Positions 34,020 to 44,055 of a DNA stretch of 64,000 nt are shown piece after piece (position 1 is the stretch's first letter; each line of letters begins with the position of its first letter). Both the position numbers and the translations under genes were made by a program. The stretch spans positions 119,996-183,995 of the forward strand of contig NZ_LSHX01000036.1 of NCBI RefSeq assembly GCF_001555965.1, given 5' to 3'. The notes beneath the pieces are model-generated. The model was not told the DNA's origin. It saw nothing but the letters and a program-made list of their open reading frames with translations, and ran no database searches. This DNA is from Sphingomonas sp. CCH21-G11. Lineage in GTDB: Bacteria; Pseudomonadota; Alphaproteobacteria; Sphingomonadales; Sphingomonadaceae.

Positions 34020-37000
34020 ACGGTAACTCCTTCTTTTGCACCTTGGGTATGGGATCGACGCCGTCGCATCAGCAGATACCCGGCGGGAATGACCAGCATC
34101 GACAGCAGCGGTGCGGTCAGCATCCCGCCGATCATCGGCGCCGCGATGCGGCTGGTAACCTCCGAACCCGTGCCGGTGCCGATTAGCACGGGGAACAGCC
34201 CCGCCAGGATCACCGCGACCGTCATCGCTTTGGGGCGAACGCGCAGCAACGCGCCCTCGCGCACCGCTGCCTCGACCTCGGTCGGGGACGGGTCGATGCC
34301 GCGATCGGCGAGCGCGTGTTTGAGATAGATCAGCATCACCACGCCAAACTCCGCCGCGACGCCCGCCAGCGCGATGAACCCGACGGCCGTCGCCACTGAT
34401 TGGTTATAGCCAAGCAGCCAGAGCAACCAGAATCCACCAGTCAACGCGAAGGGCAACGTCGCCATCACCAGCAACGCCTCGTCGAATCGTCCGAACGTGA
34501 CATAGAGCAGCACGAAGATGATCAGCAGCGTCGCCGGCACTACCACCGTCAGCCGCTCGCGGGCGCGCTGGAGATATTCGAACTGACCGGTAAAACTGAC
34601 GCTGATGCCGGGCGGCAGCTTTACATCGCGCGAGATGACCCGCTGCAGATCGGCGACGATCGAGGTCAGGTCGCGACCCCGCGCATCGACATAGATCCAC
34701 GTCACCGGGCGCCCGTTTTCGCTTCGCAGCATCGGCGGGCCTTCGCTGGTGCTGATCGAGGCGACGGTGCCGAGCGTCACCTGCTGTCCACCGGGTGCCA
34801 GAAAGCGCAGGTTGCGTAGCGCGTCGGCACTGTCGCGCAGCTCGCGCGGGTAGCGCACGCTGATCGGATAGCGTGCGAGCCCCTCGACCGTCTGCCCGAC
34901 GGTCTCGCCGCCGATCGCGCTGGAAACGATCGACTGGACATCGGCGATGTTCATGCCGAACCGTGAGGCGGCAAAACGATCGATATCGACATCGATGTAA
35001 CGCCCGCCGGTCAGTCGCTCGGCGAGCACTGACGACACATTAGGCACGGTTTTCGCGACGGTTTCGATCCGCTTGGCGGTCGCGTCGATCTGGGCGATGT
35101 CGGCGCCCGCGACCTTGATCCCGATCGCGCTCTTGATGCCGGTGGCGAGCATGTCGATCCGGTTGCGGATCGGCGGTATCCAGAAATTGGCGAGACCAGG
35201 GACTTTCACCGCGTGGTCGAGCGCATCGATCAGCTTGTCGGGCGTCATCCCCGGACGCCATTGGTCACGTGGCTTGAACCGGATCGTCGTCTCGAACATC
35301 TCCATCGGCGCGGGATCGGTCGCGGTCTCAGCGCGCCCCGCCTTGCCGAACACGCTGTCGACCTCGGGAACCGTCTTGATCAGCCTGTCGGTCTGCTGGA
35401 GCAGTTGCGCGGCCTTGGCGGTCGAGATACCGGGCAGCGCGGAGGGCATATAGAGCAGGTCGCCTTCGTCGATTTGCGGCATGAACTCGCCACCAAGCTG
35501 CGATAGCGGGAACAGGCTGGTCGCAAAGACGAGGCCCGCAATCACCAGCGTCCGCTTCGGATGGACCAGCACCCAGTCGAGCGCTGGCCGATAGAGTGCG
35601 GTCAGCACGCGGTTGATCGGGTTGGCGCTTTCAGCCGGAATGCGCCCCCGGATCAGATAGCCCATCAGCACCGGCACCAGCGTCACCGACAGGATCGCGG
35701 CCGCTGCCATCGCATAGGTTTTGGTGAAGGCAAGCGGCGCGAACAGCCGGCCTTCCTGCCCCTGCAGCGCGAAGACGGGGATGAACGACAGCGCGATGAT
35801 CATCAGGCTGAGAAACAGTGCAGGGCCGACCTCTGCCGCCGCCTCGGCGATCACCGCCCAGCGGGCAGCACCCTTCAGTTCGGCGTCCGGGTTGTCCCTT
35901 GTCCAATGCTCCAGATGCTTGTGGGCGTTCTCGATCATCACCACGGCGGCGTCCACCATCGCGCCGATGGCAATCGCGATCCCACCGAGCGACATGATGT
36001 TGGCGTTGATGCCTTGCGTGCGCATAACGATGAACGCCGCGAGAATGCCGAGCGGCAACGTCACCACAGCGACCAGCGCCGAGCGGACGTGCCACAGAAA
36101 CAGCGCGCAAACGACCGCGACGACGATGAACTCCTCGATTAGCTTGCTGGTGAGATTGTCGACCGATCGACCGATCAACGCCGAGCGGTCATAGGTCGGG
36201 ACGATCTCGACCCCCGGCGGCAGGCTTGCTTTCAATGTTTCGAGCTTTGCCTTGACCGCAGCGATCGCCGCACGGGCATTGGCACCCGATCTGAGAATGA
36301 TGATGCCGCCTGCAACCTCGCCTTCGCCGTTGAGCTCGGCGACGCCGCGCCGCATGTCGGGTCCAACCTGTACCGTCGCGACATCGGCCAATGTGACGGG
36401 CACACCGCCCGCCGTCGTCTTGATCGGCAGCGCGCGGAAGTCATCGAGATTGGCGAGATAGCCGTTCGCGCGGACGATATATTCGGTCTCGGCTTGCTCG
36501 ATCACCGAGCCGCCGGCCTCCTGATTGCCGCGCTTGATGGCGTCGATCACCGCTTCGTGCGTGACGCCGTAAGCAATCAGTTTGTCCGGATCGAGCACGA
36601 CCTGATACTGCCGCACCATCCCGCCGACCGCGGCGACTTCGCTGACGCCCGGGATGGTCTTCAGTTCATAGCGCAAGAACCAGTCCTGCAGGCTGCGCAA
36701 CTGCGACAAATCGTTGCGACCGCTCCGGTCGACCAGCGCATATTCGTAGATCCAGCCGACCCCGGTCGCGTCCGGGCCGAGTTCGGTCTTTGCGCCCGCT
36801 GGCAATTGTGTCTGCACCTGGCTCAGATATTCGAGCACGCGGCTGCGCGCCCAATAAAGGTCGGTGCCATCCTCGAACAGCACGTACACAAGGCTGTAGC
36901 CGACGAACGAATAGCCCCGCACGACGCGCGCGCCGGGCACCGACAGCATCGTCGTCGCCAGCGGATAGGTGACCTGATTCTCGACGATGCGCGGTGCTTG

Positions 37001-37165
37001 GCCGGGGTAGTTGGTGCGGATGATGACCTGCACGTCGGACAGGTCGGGCAGTGCGTCGATGGCGGTCGATCGGACCGCGATGACGCCTGCTGCGACCACC
37101 AACAGGGCGGCCAGCAAGACGAACAGGCGCTGGGCGATTGACCAGCGAATGACGGCGGCGATCAC
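34016..37165 (-). CDS. cusA: CusA-type Cu(I)/Ag(I) RND efflux pump
   Basis: 1049 residues, HME4 group. The TM4 motif [21 protein letters not shown] (split: [20 protein letters not shown]) begins near 396. All three Met of the CusA export site are kept in context: [19 protein letters not shown] and NRIDMLATG, with the same 50- and 49-residue spacing as M573, M623 and M672 of E. coli. GTG 37165 overlaps the cusB stop. It exports cuprous and silver ions with CusB and CusC. Confidence 0.93.
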   Translation of the reverse strand: MIAAVIRWSIAQRLFVLLAALLVVAAGVIAVRSTAIDALPDLSDVQVIIRTNYPGQAPRIVENQVTYPLATTMLSVPGARVVRGYSFVGYSLVYVLFEDGTDLYWARSRVLEYLSQVQTQLPAGAKTELGPDATGVGWIYEYALVDRSGRNDLSQLRSLQDWFLRYELKTIPGVSEVAAVGGMVRQYQVVLDPDKLIAYGVTHEAVIDAIKRGNQEAGGSVIEQAETEYIVRANGYLANLDDFRALPIKTTAGGVPVTLADVATVQVGPDMRRGVAELNGEGEVAGGIIILRSGANARAAIAAVKAKLETLKASLPPGVEIVPTYDRSALIGRSVDNLTSKLIEEFIVVAVVCALFLWHVRSALVAVVTLPLGILAAFIVMRTQGINANIMSLGGIAIAIGAMVDAAVVMIENAHKHLEHWTRDNPDAELKGAARWAVIAEAAAEVGPALFLSLMIIALSFIPVFALQGQEGRLFAPLAFTKTYAMAAAAILSVTLVPVLMGYLIRGRIPAESANPINRVLTALYRPALDWVLVHPKRTLVIAGLVFATSLFPLSQLGGEFMPQIDEGDLLYMPSALPGISTAKAAQLLQQTDRLIKTVPEVDSVFGKAGRAETATDPAPMEMFETTIRFKPRDQWRPGMTPDKLIDALDHAVKVPGLANFWIPPIRNRIDMLATGIKSAIGIKVAGADIAQIDATAKRIETVAKTVPNVSSVLAERLTGGRYIDVDIDRFAASRFGMNIADVQSIVSSAIGGETVGQTVEGLARYPISVRYPRELRDSADALRNLRFLAPGGQQVTLGTVASISTSEGPPMLRSENGRPVTWIYVDARGRDLTSIVADLQRVISRDVKLPPGISVSFTGQFEYLQRARERLTVVVPATLLIIFVLLYVTFGRFDEALLVMATLPFALTGGFWLLWLLGYNQSVATAVGFIALAGVAAEFGVVMLIYLKHALADRGIDPSPTEVEAAVREGALLRVRPKAMTVAVILAGLFPVLIGTGTGSEVTSRIAAPMIGGMLTAPLLSMLVIPAGYLLMRRRRSHTQGAKEGVTV

Positions 37166-38418
37166 TTGGCGCCACTCGCTGGGGCAGCCTCGATCGCCCT
37201 GACGGGAATGCCCGTCAGGCTCGCTTCGGAATCGAGCAGGAACTGACCCGAGGCGACGACCTTTTCCCCCTCGGCGAGGCCGGCGAGGATTTCAGTACGA
37301 CCGCCGCTTTCGCGCCCGATCTGCACTTCGGCAGGGTGATAGCGGCCATCGCCCGCCGACAGCATGACGATTGTGCGCTTGCCGGTGCGGATCACGGCTT
37401 CGGTCGGGATAAGGAGCGCCGACTTGCTGCCCTGTCCCAGCGACACGCGCGCGAACATGCCCGGTCGCAGCCGTAACCCCCTGTTCTGCAGTTCGACACG
37501 GACCGTGACCGTCCGGCTTTCGCTTTGCGCGGTCGGCAGGATCGCCTGGACGCGCCCGGGGAAATGCTCGCCGGGAAAGGCGGTCAGATCGGCCGTCACG
37601 GCGGCGCCAGGCCGGACATCGCCGATCCGCGCTTCGGGCACGGCGGCATCGAGCCAGACCGATCCGAGACCCACGATACGCGCAAGTGGCTGGCCCATCG
37701 CCAGCGTCATCCCGGGACGCACGTCGAGCGTGTCGATGACTCCGCCCGAGGGGGTCGTCAGCGTCGTCACGTCATGCACGCGCCCGCTGCGCGCCACTGC
37801 ATTCACTAGCCCAGGCGGCATGCCGAGCAGCATCAGCCGCTGCCGGGCGGCGCTCGCCAGCGCGGCATTACCCGTCCGCTGCACCGCCAGAAATTCGCGC
37901 TGCGCGCCGCCCCATTCGGGCACCAGCACACCCGCGAGCGGCGCGCCGGCCGCAATCACATCGCCCGGTGCACGGGCGTAGCCGCGCTGCACGAACCCGG
38001 CCGCGCGCGCCTGCACCACCGCAACGTTACGCTCGTTGAAGGCGATGACGCCGGTCACGTCGAGGCCGGTTGCCAGCGTATCGCGTTTTGCCGCGGCGAT
38101 ACGCACCCCCAGATTCTGCATCGCCGCCGGATTGATCGTCACCGCCGGCGGTCCACCCGCGCTTGCGCCACCAGCGCCTTCGTCGGCGAATTTGGGGACC
38201 AGCTCCATGTCCATGAAGGGCGACTTGCCGGGCTTGTCGAACTTCTGGTTCGGGAACATCGGGTCGTAATAATAAAGCGGCTGCTTGCCTGACGTTGCAG
38301 CAGCAGACGATGTCGACCCTCCTGAGGGCGACACATAGCGACCCGCGACAAAGCCGATGAGCGCCACACCGGCTAGGGCTGCGGCAAGTTGCGAGGCCTG
38401 GAGCGACGTCATCTTCAT
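37162..38418 (-). CDS. cusB: CusB-type RND adaptor
   Basis: 418 residues. N-terminal membrane anchor (about 10-26), then a heavy-metal-binding segment [20 protein letters not shown] and MDMELVPKF (about 48-77) that includes the Met used in CusB/CusF metal transfer, then the lipoyl/coiled-coil/barrel adaptor region ([19 protein letters not shown] onward). Start ATG 38418 overlaps the cusC stop. It bridges CusA and CusC in the periplasm. Confidence 0.9.
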   Translation of the reverse strand: MKMTSLQASQLAAALAGVALIGFVAGRYVSPSGGSTSSAAATSGKQPLYYYDPMFPNQKFDKPGKSPFMDMELVPKFADEGAGGASAGGPPAVTINPAAMQNLGVRIAAAKRDTLATGLDVTGVIAFNERNVAVVQARAAGFVQRGYARAPGDVIAAGAPLAGVLVPEWGGAQREFLAVQRTGNAALASAARQRLMLLGMPPGLVNAVARSGRVHDVTTLTTPSGGVIDTLDVRPGMTLAMGQPLARIVGLGSVWLDAAVPEARIGDVRPGAAVTADLTAFPGEHFPGRVQAILPTAQSESRTVTVRVELQNRGLRLRPGMFARVSLGQGSKSALLIPTEAVIRTGKRTIVMLSAGDGRYHPAEVQIGRESGGRTEILAGLAEGEKVVASGQFLLDSEASLTGIPVRAIEAAPASGAK

Positions 38419-39641
38419 GGCCGTTCCCCCTCATAGGTAAGCGTGATCCGCACGCCGTCGCGTGCGACATCGGCTTCGCGGTCGAGCAGGTCGATCGCTG
38501 CTTCGGCCAAGCCGATCGCCGATTGCAGCGCGGTGCCAAGGTCGATCCGCCCTGCCGCATAGCTCGCACGGTCGAGCTCGGCCCGCTCGCGGGCCAGCGG
38601 CAGCAACGTCGTCTGTGCCCGCTCGAACCGCTCATGATGCATCCGGTGATCGGCAAGATCGGTATCGAGGGCGGCAACCAGCTCGCGTTCGGCATCGATC
38701 CGGTCGAGCCGCGCGCGCGTCATCTCGCTTGCCTTGGCGGCGATGACCGGGTTCTGGCGCTTGCCCGCGAACAGCGGCAGGTCGATCTTGACGCCGAGGG
38801 AAAAGAGATTGCCATAACGCGGCTCGCGGTTGCCGATCGACCCACTCACCTCCCAATCGGGATGTTTTGCTGCCTCAGCGAGCCGAACATCGGCGGTGGC
38901 TTGACCGACCAAAGCATCCTTGACCTGGAGCGCAGGGAGCGAGGCAAGTCCGGCATGCAGCTTGGCTGCGTCGGGCGAAAGGTCTGGCGGCGGACCGGTC
39001 ACTTCCGGGTCGGGGTCGCCGGTCCACCGCGTCAACTTGGCACGCGCGGTGGCAATCTCGGCGACCCGGTCGCTGCGGCGGTCGGCGAGTTCTGCCTTCA
39101 ATCGCTGGGGTTCGATCGCTTCCGATGGTCGGGCAGTGCCGCTCGCCAGCCGGGCGGGCGCAGTCACGCCGAGATCGTCCAGACGCTTTTCGAGCTGGTT
39201 CAGTATCTCCAGGCGACGTTCGGCAAAATAGAGATCGATCCACGCCATGCCCGCTGCGATGCGAACACGGCGACGTTCGGCAGCTGCTTCTGCGTCGGCA
39301 GCGCCGATATCAGCGGTCGCGCGGGACGCCCGGGCATGACGCTTGGCGAGATTAGGCACTTCCTGGCTGATGCCGAGGACCCCCATCGTGAAGTTGTCGC
39401 TGTTGAATTTGCCGGCGTCGGGCCCGGTGAAGGGAAAGTCCTGTAGCTTCACCTCCAGCTTGGGATCGGGCAGCCGGTCAGCGGCAATCGCAGTCGAGCG
39501 CGCGGCATCGGCTTGCGCCGCGCGGGCCGCGATGCTCGGGGCGTCCTCATCGGCGCGCGTGAGCGCCTGCTCGAAGGTAAGCGGTCCGGCCAACGCCGGG
39601 GTCGCCAGAAACATCACGGTCGGCAATATTAGATAGCGCAT
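38415..39641 (-). CDS. cusC: CusC-type TolC outer membrane protein
   Basis: 408 residues from ATG 39641: signal peptide MRYLILPTVMFLATPALAG, then two TolC repeats (about 20-215 and 220-408) rich in Ala/Arg helices. GGGGGAC upstream serves as ribosome-binding site; an in-frame ATG six codons earlier (39659) is possible. First gene of the cus operon. No lipobox Cys as in E. coli CusC, so it belongs to the CzcC-like branch of TolC proteins. Confidence 0.85.
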   Translation of the reverse strand: MRYLILPTVMFLATPALAGPLTFEQALTRADEDAPSIAARAAQADAARSTAIAADRLPDPKLEVKLQDFPFTGPDAGKFNSDNFTMGVLGISQEVPNLAKRHARASRATADIGAADAEAAAERRRVRIAAGMAWIDLYFAERRLEILNQLEKRLDDLGVTAPARLASGTARPSEAIEPQRLKAELADRRSDRVAEIATARAKLTRWTGDPDPEVTGPPPDLSPDAAKLHAGLASLPALQVKDALVGQATADVRLAEAAKHPDWEVSGSIGNREPRYGNLFSLGVKIDLPLFAGKRQNPVIAAKASEMTRARLDRIDAERELVAALDTDLADHRMHHERFERAQTTLLPLARERAELDRASYAAGRIDLGTALQSAIGLAEAAIDLLDREADVARDGVRITLTYEGERP

Positions 39642-39736
39642 GCTGTGTCCCCCAGACATGATCCTAGCCAGAAGCCTGGCCATCACGGAAGCGGGGACCA
39701 TGCCGGTGGCAGGTCCCCGAACCCGATAAGGACGAC

Positions 39737-39764
39737 GCCTCCCCCGTCGATGTTCGGGGGAGGC
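39737..39764 (-). terminator. Hairpin terminator after the 103-aa gene
   Basis: GCCTCCCCCG (39737-39746) pairs with CGGGGGAGGC (39755-39764) with an eight-base loop, 12 bases past the stop of the gene ending at 39776 on the minus strand. It separates that gene from the cus operon. Confidence 0.6.
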
Positions 39765-39775
39765 ATCGAGCTTGA

Positions 39776-40087
39776 TCAACTGGCTTTGGTCATCGGTACG
39801 TCACTCGCCATCCGTTCGATTGGTATCCGGTTGTCAGCGCGATCGGCGGGGATCCAGGTCGCGGTACCACGCGGCCCAAATGGCAAACGCCAATGGCCGG
39901 TTTCGCTCGCCACCGTGGCGGGCTTGGCGGGACGGTCGGCAACACGCCGTGCCGTGCCGCGCGGGCCGGGGGTATATTCCCAGTGATACCCGTCACCGGC
40001 GTGGTCGGCGGCGAACGATGGCGCAGCGCCGGTGAAAGCTGCCACGACGGCGGTGGCGACAAAAGCGATTTTGGAAAAACGGTTCAT
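39776..40087 (-). CDS. Small secreted protein with GPRGTA repeats
   Basis: 103 residues. Signal peptide (MNRFSKIAFVATAVVAAFTGAAPSFAA), then two similar blocks: HWEYTPGPRGTARRVADRPA (about 35-54) and HWRLPFGPRGTATWIPADRA (about 65-84). Each has H-W, a Pro, G-P-R-G-T-A and a basic/acidic end. The internal repeat argues for a real protein; I do not recognise the family. Probably expressed with the metal genes; periplasmic role unknown. Confidence 0.7.
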   Translation of the reverse strand: MNRFSKIAFVATAVVAAFTGAAPSFAADHAGDGYHWEYTPGPRGTARRVADRPAKPATVASETGHWRLPFGPRGTATWIPADRADNRIPIERMASDVPMTKAS

Positions 40088-40218
40088 GATAAAATCCTCG
40101 AATGGATGCCGGTCCCGCCGCTCAAGGGTCGGGCCGGTCGATGTCTTGATCCATGCGCAGCCCGGCCAATGCCTGCGGCGTGCGCATCCGAAATTGGGAG
40201 CCCGATAGCGGGCATGGG

Positions 40219-40545
40219 TCAGACGATGGTTCGAGGAGGTCGGTCGAGGCCGCTGACGATCTTGGCGATCGTCAAGCTGGCGGGACTGGTGGTTGGCAGG
40301 CTGGAAGGCGCGAGGCTCAAGCGAATAGGCATTTGGGGCGGCGTAACCATCGCAGTGGCACAGGTCGCATCGCATGCCAGAAGGCACGCCTTGTGCTTCT
40401 CGTCGCAGCATGAGCCCTTTTTCATGCCGTGGTCCATCGACGCCATCATCGGCATCGAATCAGCGCACATCGCCTGCGTTGCGAGCGCCGGGATCGGCGC
40501 CGCAAGGGCGAACATGGCCAAGACGAGGATGAGCAAGCGCTTCAT
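40219..40545 (-). CDS. Secreted Cys/Met/His-rich small protein
   Basis: 108 residues. Signal peptide (MKRLLILVLAMFALAAPIPALA), then a short metal-binding-like segment with MCADSMPMMASMDHGMKKG and SCCDEKHKACLLACDATC (about 26-62: six Cys, six Met, two His), and a plain Pro/Ser tail. This composition suits soft-metal (Cu, Ag, Cd) binding in the periplasm. ATG 40545 is the only sensible start. I know small Cys-rich proteins near cus/cop genes in sphingomonads, but no named family. Confidence 0.65.
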   Translation of the reverse strand: MKRLLILVLAMFALAAPIPALATQAMCADSMPMMASMDHGMKKGSCCDEKHKACLLACDATCATAMVTPPQMPIRLSLAPSSLPTTSPASLTIAKIVSGLDRPPRTIV

Positions 40546-40576
40546 ATAGTCGGTTACGTAGCACACACTGCAGCGG

Positions 40577-40765
40577 TTACACCAGCGGAGGGCTTCCGCT
40601 TGCCAGACCGACCCATCCGGAAACGCCCATATAGAGGGCAATGACAATCATGACCGCCGCCGAGGCATAGGGTGCGCGCCGCGCAAACGCGCCAAAGCCC
40701 GACCAGCGCTTCTGGATATGCCGCACACTCAGCGACGCAGCGACGCCCATCAGATTTGCGGACAT
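40577..40765 (-). pseudogene. Fragment resembling the C-terminus of a NicO/RcnA-type Ni/Co exporter
   Basis: The 62-residue frame contains SVRHIQKRWSGFGAFARRAP followed by YASAAVMIVIALYMGVSGW. The R-A-P-Y-x-S...L-Y-x-G pattern is what I remember from the last helix of RcnA/NicO proteins. The His-rich loop and other helices are absent. It sits 47 bp after the czcA stop on the same strand, so an exporter gene may once have completed the czc operon. Could also be a short stand-alone membrane peptide. Confidence 0.4.
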
Positions 40766-40812
40766 GTGTGTCTCGTTACGTCGCCAAGGGACCTCCCCCG
40801 ACGAGGGGTGCG

Positions 40813-43800
40813 TCACGTTGATATATACTCTTGGTCCAGCCCGAACTGTGGTCGTTGGTGCCTTCGACCGCGCCACCGGGACGCCCACGCCGTGATCGCT
40901 GGCAGCACCAGCAGCGTCAGCGCGGTTGAGGTAATCAGCCCACCGATCACCACCGTCGCCAGCGGTCGCTGCACCTCGGCACCCGTGCCGGTCGCCAGCG
41001 CCATCGGCACAAAGCCCAGGCTGGCGACCAGTGCGGTCATCAGCACGGGGCGCACGCGTTCCATCGCGCCGTCAATGATCGCCGTTTCGTCATCGGCCCC
41101 GTCCTCGCGGTGCTTGCGGATCGCGCTCATCATCACGAGCCCGTTGAGCACGGCTACGCCAGACAACGCGATGAAGCCGACCGCGGCTGTGATCGAGAAC
41201 GGGATACCGCGCAGCAGCAACGCGAATACACCGCCCGCCAGCGCCATGGGGACCGCGCTGAACACGATCGCCGCCGGCACGAAGCCGCCGAGCGCCATAT
41301 AGAGCAGGCCGTAAATGGCGAGAAAACAGATCGGCACGACGATCATCAATCGCAGACGCGCCGATTGCAGGCTCTCGAATGTCCCGCCCCACGCCGTATA
41401 CATGCCCGGTGGCAGATCGAGCTTGCCGATCTTGTCCTGCGCCTCGGTGACGAACCCGCCGAGATCGCGCCCGCGCACATTGACCTGGACGACGACCATG
41501 CGCTTGCCGTTCTCGCGGCTGATCTGGTTCAGCCCCTGCGTATAGCTGAACTTCGCTACTTCGCGCAGCGGGATCGAGCGCGCCATCTGGCCGTCCATCG
41601 TCGGCAGCATCACCGGGATGGCGCCCAGCGTCTCCAGATCGTCGCGCTGCGCGTCGGCAAGGCGGACGACGACCGAGAACCGCCGGTCGCCCTCGAACAG
41701 CAACCCCGCCTCGCGCCCGCCAAGCGCGGCGGCAACGGTGTTCGCCACCTCCTCGACCGACAGGCCGTAGCGCGCGACCGAGGGCCGATCGATCTTCACG
41801 TCGAAGGTCGGCGCGCCGTCGGTCTGTTCGGCGCTGACATCGGCCGCACCGGGGATCGCGCGGAGCGTCGATGCAATGCGCTGCGCCTGCTGCGTCATCT
41901 GGTCGAGGTCGTCGCCATAGAGCTTCACCGCGACGTCCGACCGGACGCCCGCGATCAGCTCGTTGAAGCGCATCTGGATCGGCTGCTGGATTTCGGTGCG
42001 ATTGCCGATCAGCGGCTTCATCTTGGCTTCGATCCGGGTCAGGATGTCGGCCTTGCTGCGCACGTCGGCCGGCCATTCATGCTCCGGCTTGGGGATCACG
42101 TAAGTGTCCGACGCGTTTGGTGGCATCGGATCGGTGCCGAGGTCAGCATTGCCGTTCTTGGAAAAGACCAGCTCCACCTCGGGCAGCGTCTTCAGCGCAT
42201 CCTCGATCCGCAGCTGCATCTGCGTCGACTGGTCGATCGACGCCGAGGGTACGCGGAAGTTGGTGACGGTGATGTCCTTCTCGTCGAGCTGCGGCATGAA
42301 TTCCTCACCGAGCAAGCCGAAGCACAGCACCGCCGCCGCGAACACACCTGCGCCAGTCGCGATAAACGGCAAGGGCCGCGCCACTGCCTGCGCCAGCAGC
42401 GGCGCATAGCGATCCTTGAACCAGCGGATCGGCTTGACTTCGGTCTCGCTCACCTTGCCGGTAATGACGAGCGCGATCATCGCCGGGACGAAGGTCAAGG
42501 ACAGCACGAAGGCGGCGGCAAGTGCCAGCATCAGCGTGATCGCCATCGGCGCAAAGGTCTTGCCCTCGACGCCCTGGAAGGTGAGCAACGGCACGAACAC
42601 CAAAAAGATGATGAGCTGCCCATACAGGGTCGGCTTCACCATCTCCTGCGCGGCGAGCGTCGTCTCCGCCATCCGCTCCTCGCGCGTGAGCAGGCGGCCT
42701 TCATGCTCTTGTCGTTCGGCGAGGCGCCTGAGCGCATTCTCGACGATGATGACGGCCCCATCGACGATCAGCCCGAAATCGAGTGCGCCGAGACTCATCA
42801 GATTGCCCGATACGCCGAGGCCGTTCATCCCCGCCGCGGTCATCAACATCGTGATCGGGATCACGGCCGCCGTGATCAGCGCCGCCCGGATGTTACCGAG
42901 TAGCAGGAACAACACGACGATGACGAGCAGCGCGCCTTCGACGAGGTTTTTTTCGACCGTCGCGATCGTCGCGTTGACGAGCTTGGAGCGATTATAGACG
43001 GGTTCTGCGAACACATCAGGTGGCAGCGACCGGTTGACCTCGGTCAGCTTGTCGCCCGCCGCATTGGCGACGATCCGGCTATTGCTGCCGACGAGCATCA
43101 GCACGGTCGAGATCACCGCCTCCGATCCCATGCGGCTGCCAGAACCGGTGCGGACGGCACCGCCGATGACGACCTCGCCAACGTCGCGCACGCGCACCGG
43201 CGTGCCGGCGCGTGTCGCCACCACCGCGTCCTGAATGTCCTCAATCGATTTCAGCCGCGCGTCGGCACGGACCAGGAAGCTCTCGCCCGCGCGGCGGACG
43301 TAGTTCGAGCCGGCCGACATGTTCGCGCGTTCGAGCGCATCGGCGAGTTCGGTGATCGACAGGCCGTAAGCGGCGAGCGCGCCCAGATTGGGCTCGACCA
43401 GATATTGCTTCACATAGCCGCCGTTGGAATCGACGCCTGCAACGCCCTTCACGGTGCGCATCTGGGGGCGGATAATCCAGTCCTGCACGGTGCGCAGATA
43501 CGCCGCCTTGGCGAGTTCGGTCGTCAGCCGCTCGCGCTCGGGCGTCAGATAGCTGCCGTCCGATTGCCAGCCGGGCTTGCCATCGACCGGCTTGATGCCC
43601 TTGCCGTCAGGATGCCGGAACGCGACCGAATAGAAGAAGATTTCGCCAAGCCCCGTGCTCAGCGGCGCGAGATTCGGCTGGATGCCGGCGGGTAGACTAT
43701 CCTTCGCCTGCGCGAGGCGTTCGGTCACCTGCTGGCGCGCGAAGAACACGTCGGTCGAATCGGTGAACACCGCCGTCACCTGACTGAAGCCGTTGCGCGA

Positions 43801-44055
43801 GAAGGAGCGGGTCATTTCCAGCCCCGGAATGCCCGCCAGCGCGGTCTCGACCGGGAACGTCACCTGCTTTTCGATATCGACCGGGCCCAGCGTCGGCGCA
43901 AAGGTGCTGATCTGGACCTGGCGGTTGGTCACGTCGGGCACGGCGTCGATCGGCAGCATGGTGATCTGCCACGCGCCAAAGGCAATGACCACCAGCGTCA
44001 GTGAGGCCACGAGCCATCGCATGCGGACCGAGAGCGAGAGGATGCGCGCGATCAT
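40813..44055 (-). CDS. czcA: CzcA-type divalent metal RND pump (cluster 1)
   Basis: 1080 residues. TM4 motif DFGLIVDGAVIIVEN at about 425, as in CzcA/CnrA/NccA (HME1/HME2), exporting Zn, Cd, Co or Ni. N-terminal TM VRMRWLVASLTLVVIAFGAW and the periplasmic porter domains are complete. ATG 44055 overlaps the czcB stop by four bases. Closest relative in the window is the czcA at 50953-54216, a paralogous second cluster. The metal range cannot be told from sequence by eye. Confidence 0.9.
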   Translation of the reverse strand: MIARILSLSVRMRWLVASLTLVVIAFGAWQITMLPIDAVPDVTNRQVQISTFAPTLGPVDIEKQVTFPVETALAGIPGLEMTRSFSRNGFSQVTAVFTDSTDVFFARQQVTERLAQAKDSLPAGIQPNLAPLSTGLGEIFFYSVAFRHPDGKGIKPVDGKPGWQSDGSYLTPERERLTTELAKAAYLRTVQDWIIRPQMRTVKGVAGVDSNGGYVKQYLVEPNLGALAAYGLSITELADALERANMSAGSNYVRRAGESFLVRADARLKSIEDIQDAVVATRAGTPVRVRDVGEVVIGGAVRTGSGSRMGSEAVISTVLMLVGSNSRIVANAAGDKLTEVNRSLPPDVFAEPVYNRSKLVNATIATVEKNLVEGALLVIVVLFLLLGNIRAALITAAVIPITMLMTAAGMNGLGVSGNLMSLGALDFGLIVDGAVIIVENALRRLAERQEHEGRLLTREERMAETTLAAQEMVKPTLYGQLIIFLVFVPLLTFQGVEGKTFAPMAITLMLALAAAFVLSLTFVPAMIALVITGKVSETEVKPIRWFKDRYAPLLAQAVARPLPFIATGAGVFAAAVLCFGLLGEEFMPQLDEKDITVTNFRVPSASIDQSTQMQLRIEDALKTLPEVELVFSKNGNADLGTDPMPPNASDTYVIPKPEHEWPADVRSKADILTRIEAKMKPLIGNRTEIQQPIQMRFNELIAGVRSDVAVKLYGDDLDQMTQQAQRIASTLRAIPGAADVSAEQTDGAPTFDVKIDRPSVARYGLSVEEVANTVAAALGGREAGLLFEGDRRFSVVVRLADAQRDDLETLGAIPVMLPTMDGQMARSIPLREVAKFSYTQGLNQISRENGKRMVVVQVNVRGRDLGGFVTEAQDKIGKLDLPPGMYTAWGGTFESLQSARLRLMIVVPICFLAIYGLLYMALGGFVPAAIVFSAVPMALAGGVFALLLRGIPFSITAAVGFIALSGVAVLNGLVMMSAIRKHREDGADDETAIIDGAMERVRPVLMTALVASLGFVPMALATGTGAEVQRPLATVVIGGLITSTALTLLVLPAITAWASRWRGRRHQRPQFGLDQEYIST

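Noticed and set aside
38523..39446. 307-aa plus-strand frame
   Set aside because: Shadow of cusC.
41110..42903. 597-aa plus-strand frame
   Set aside because: Despite its length it is antisense to czcA and is rich in Arg/His/Asp without any motif.
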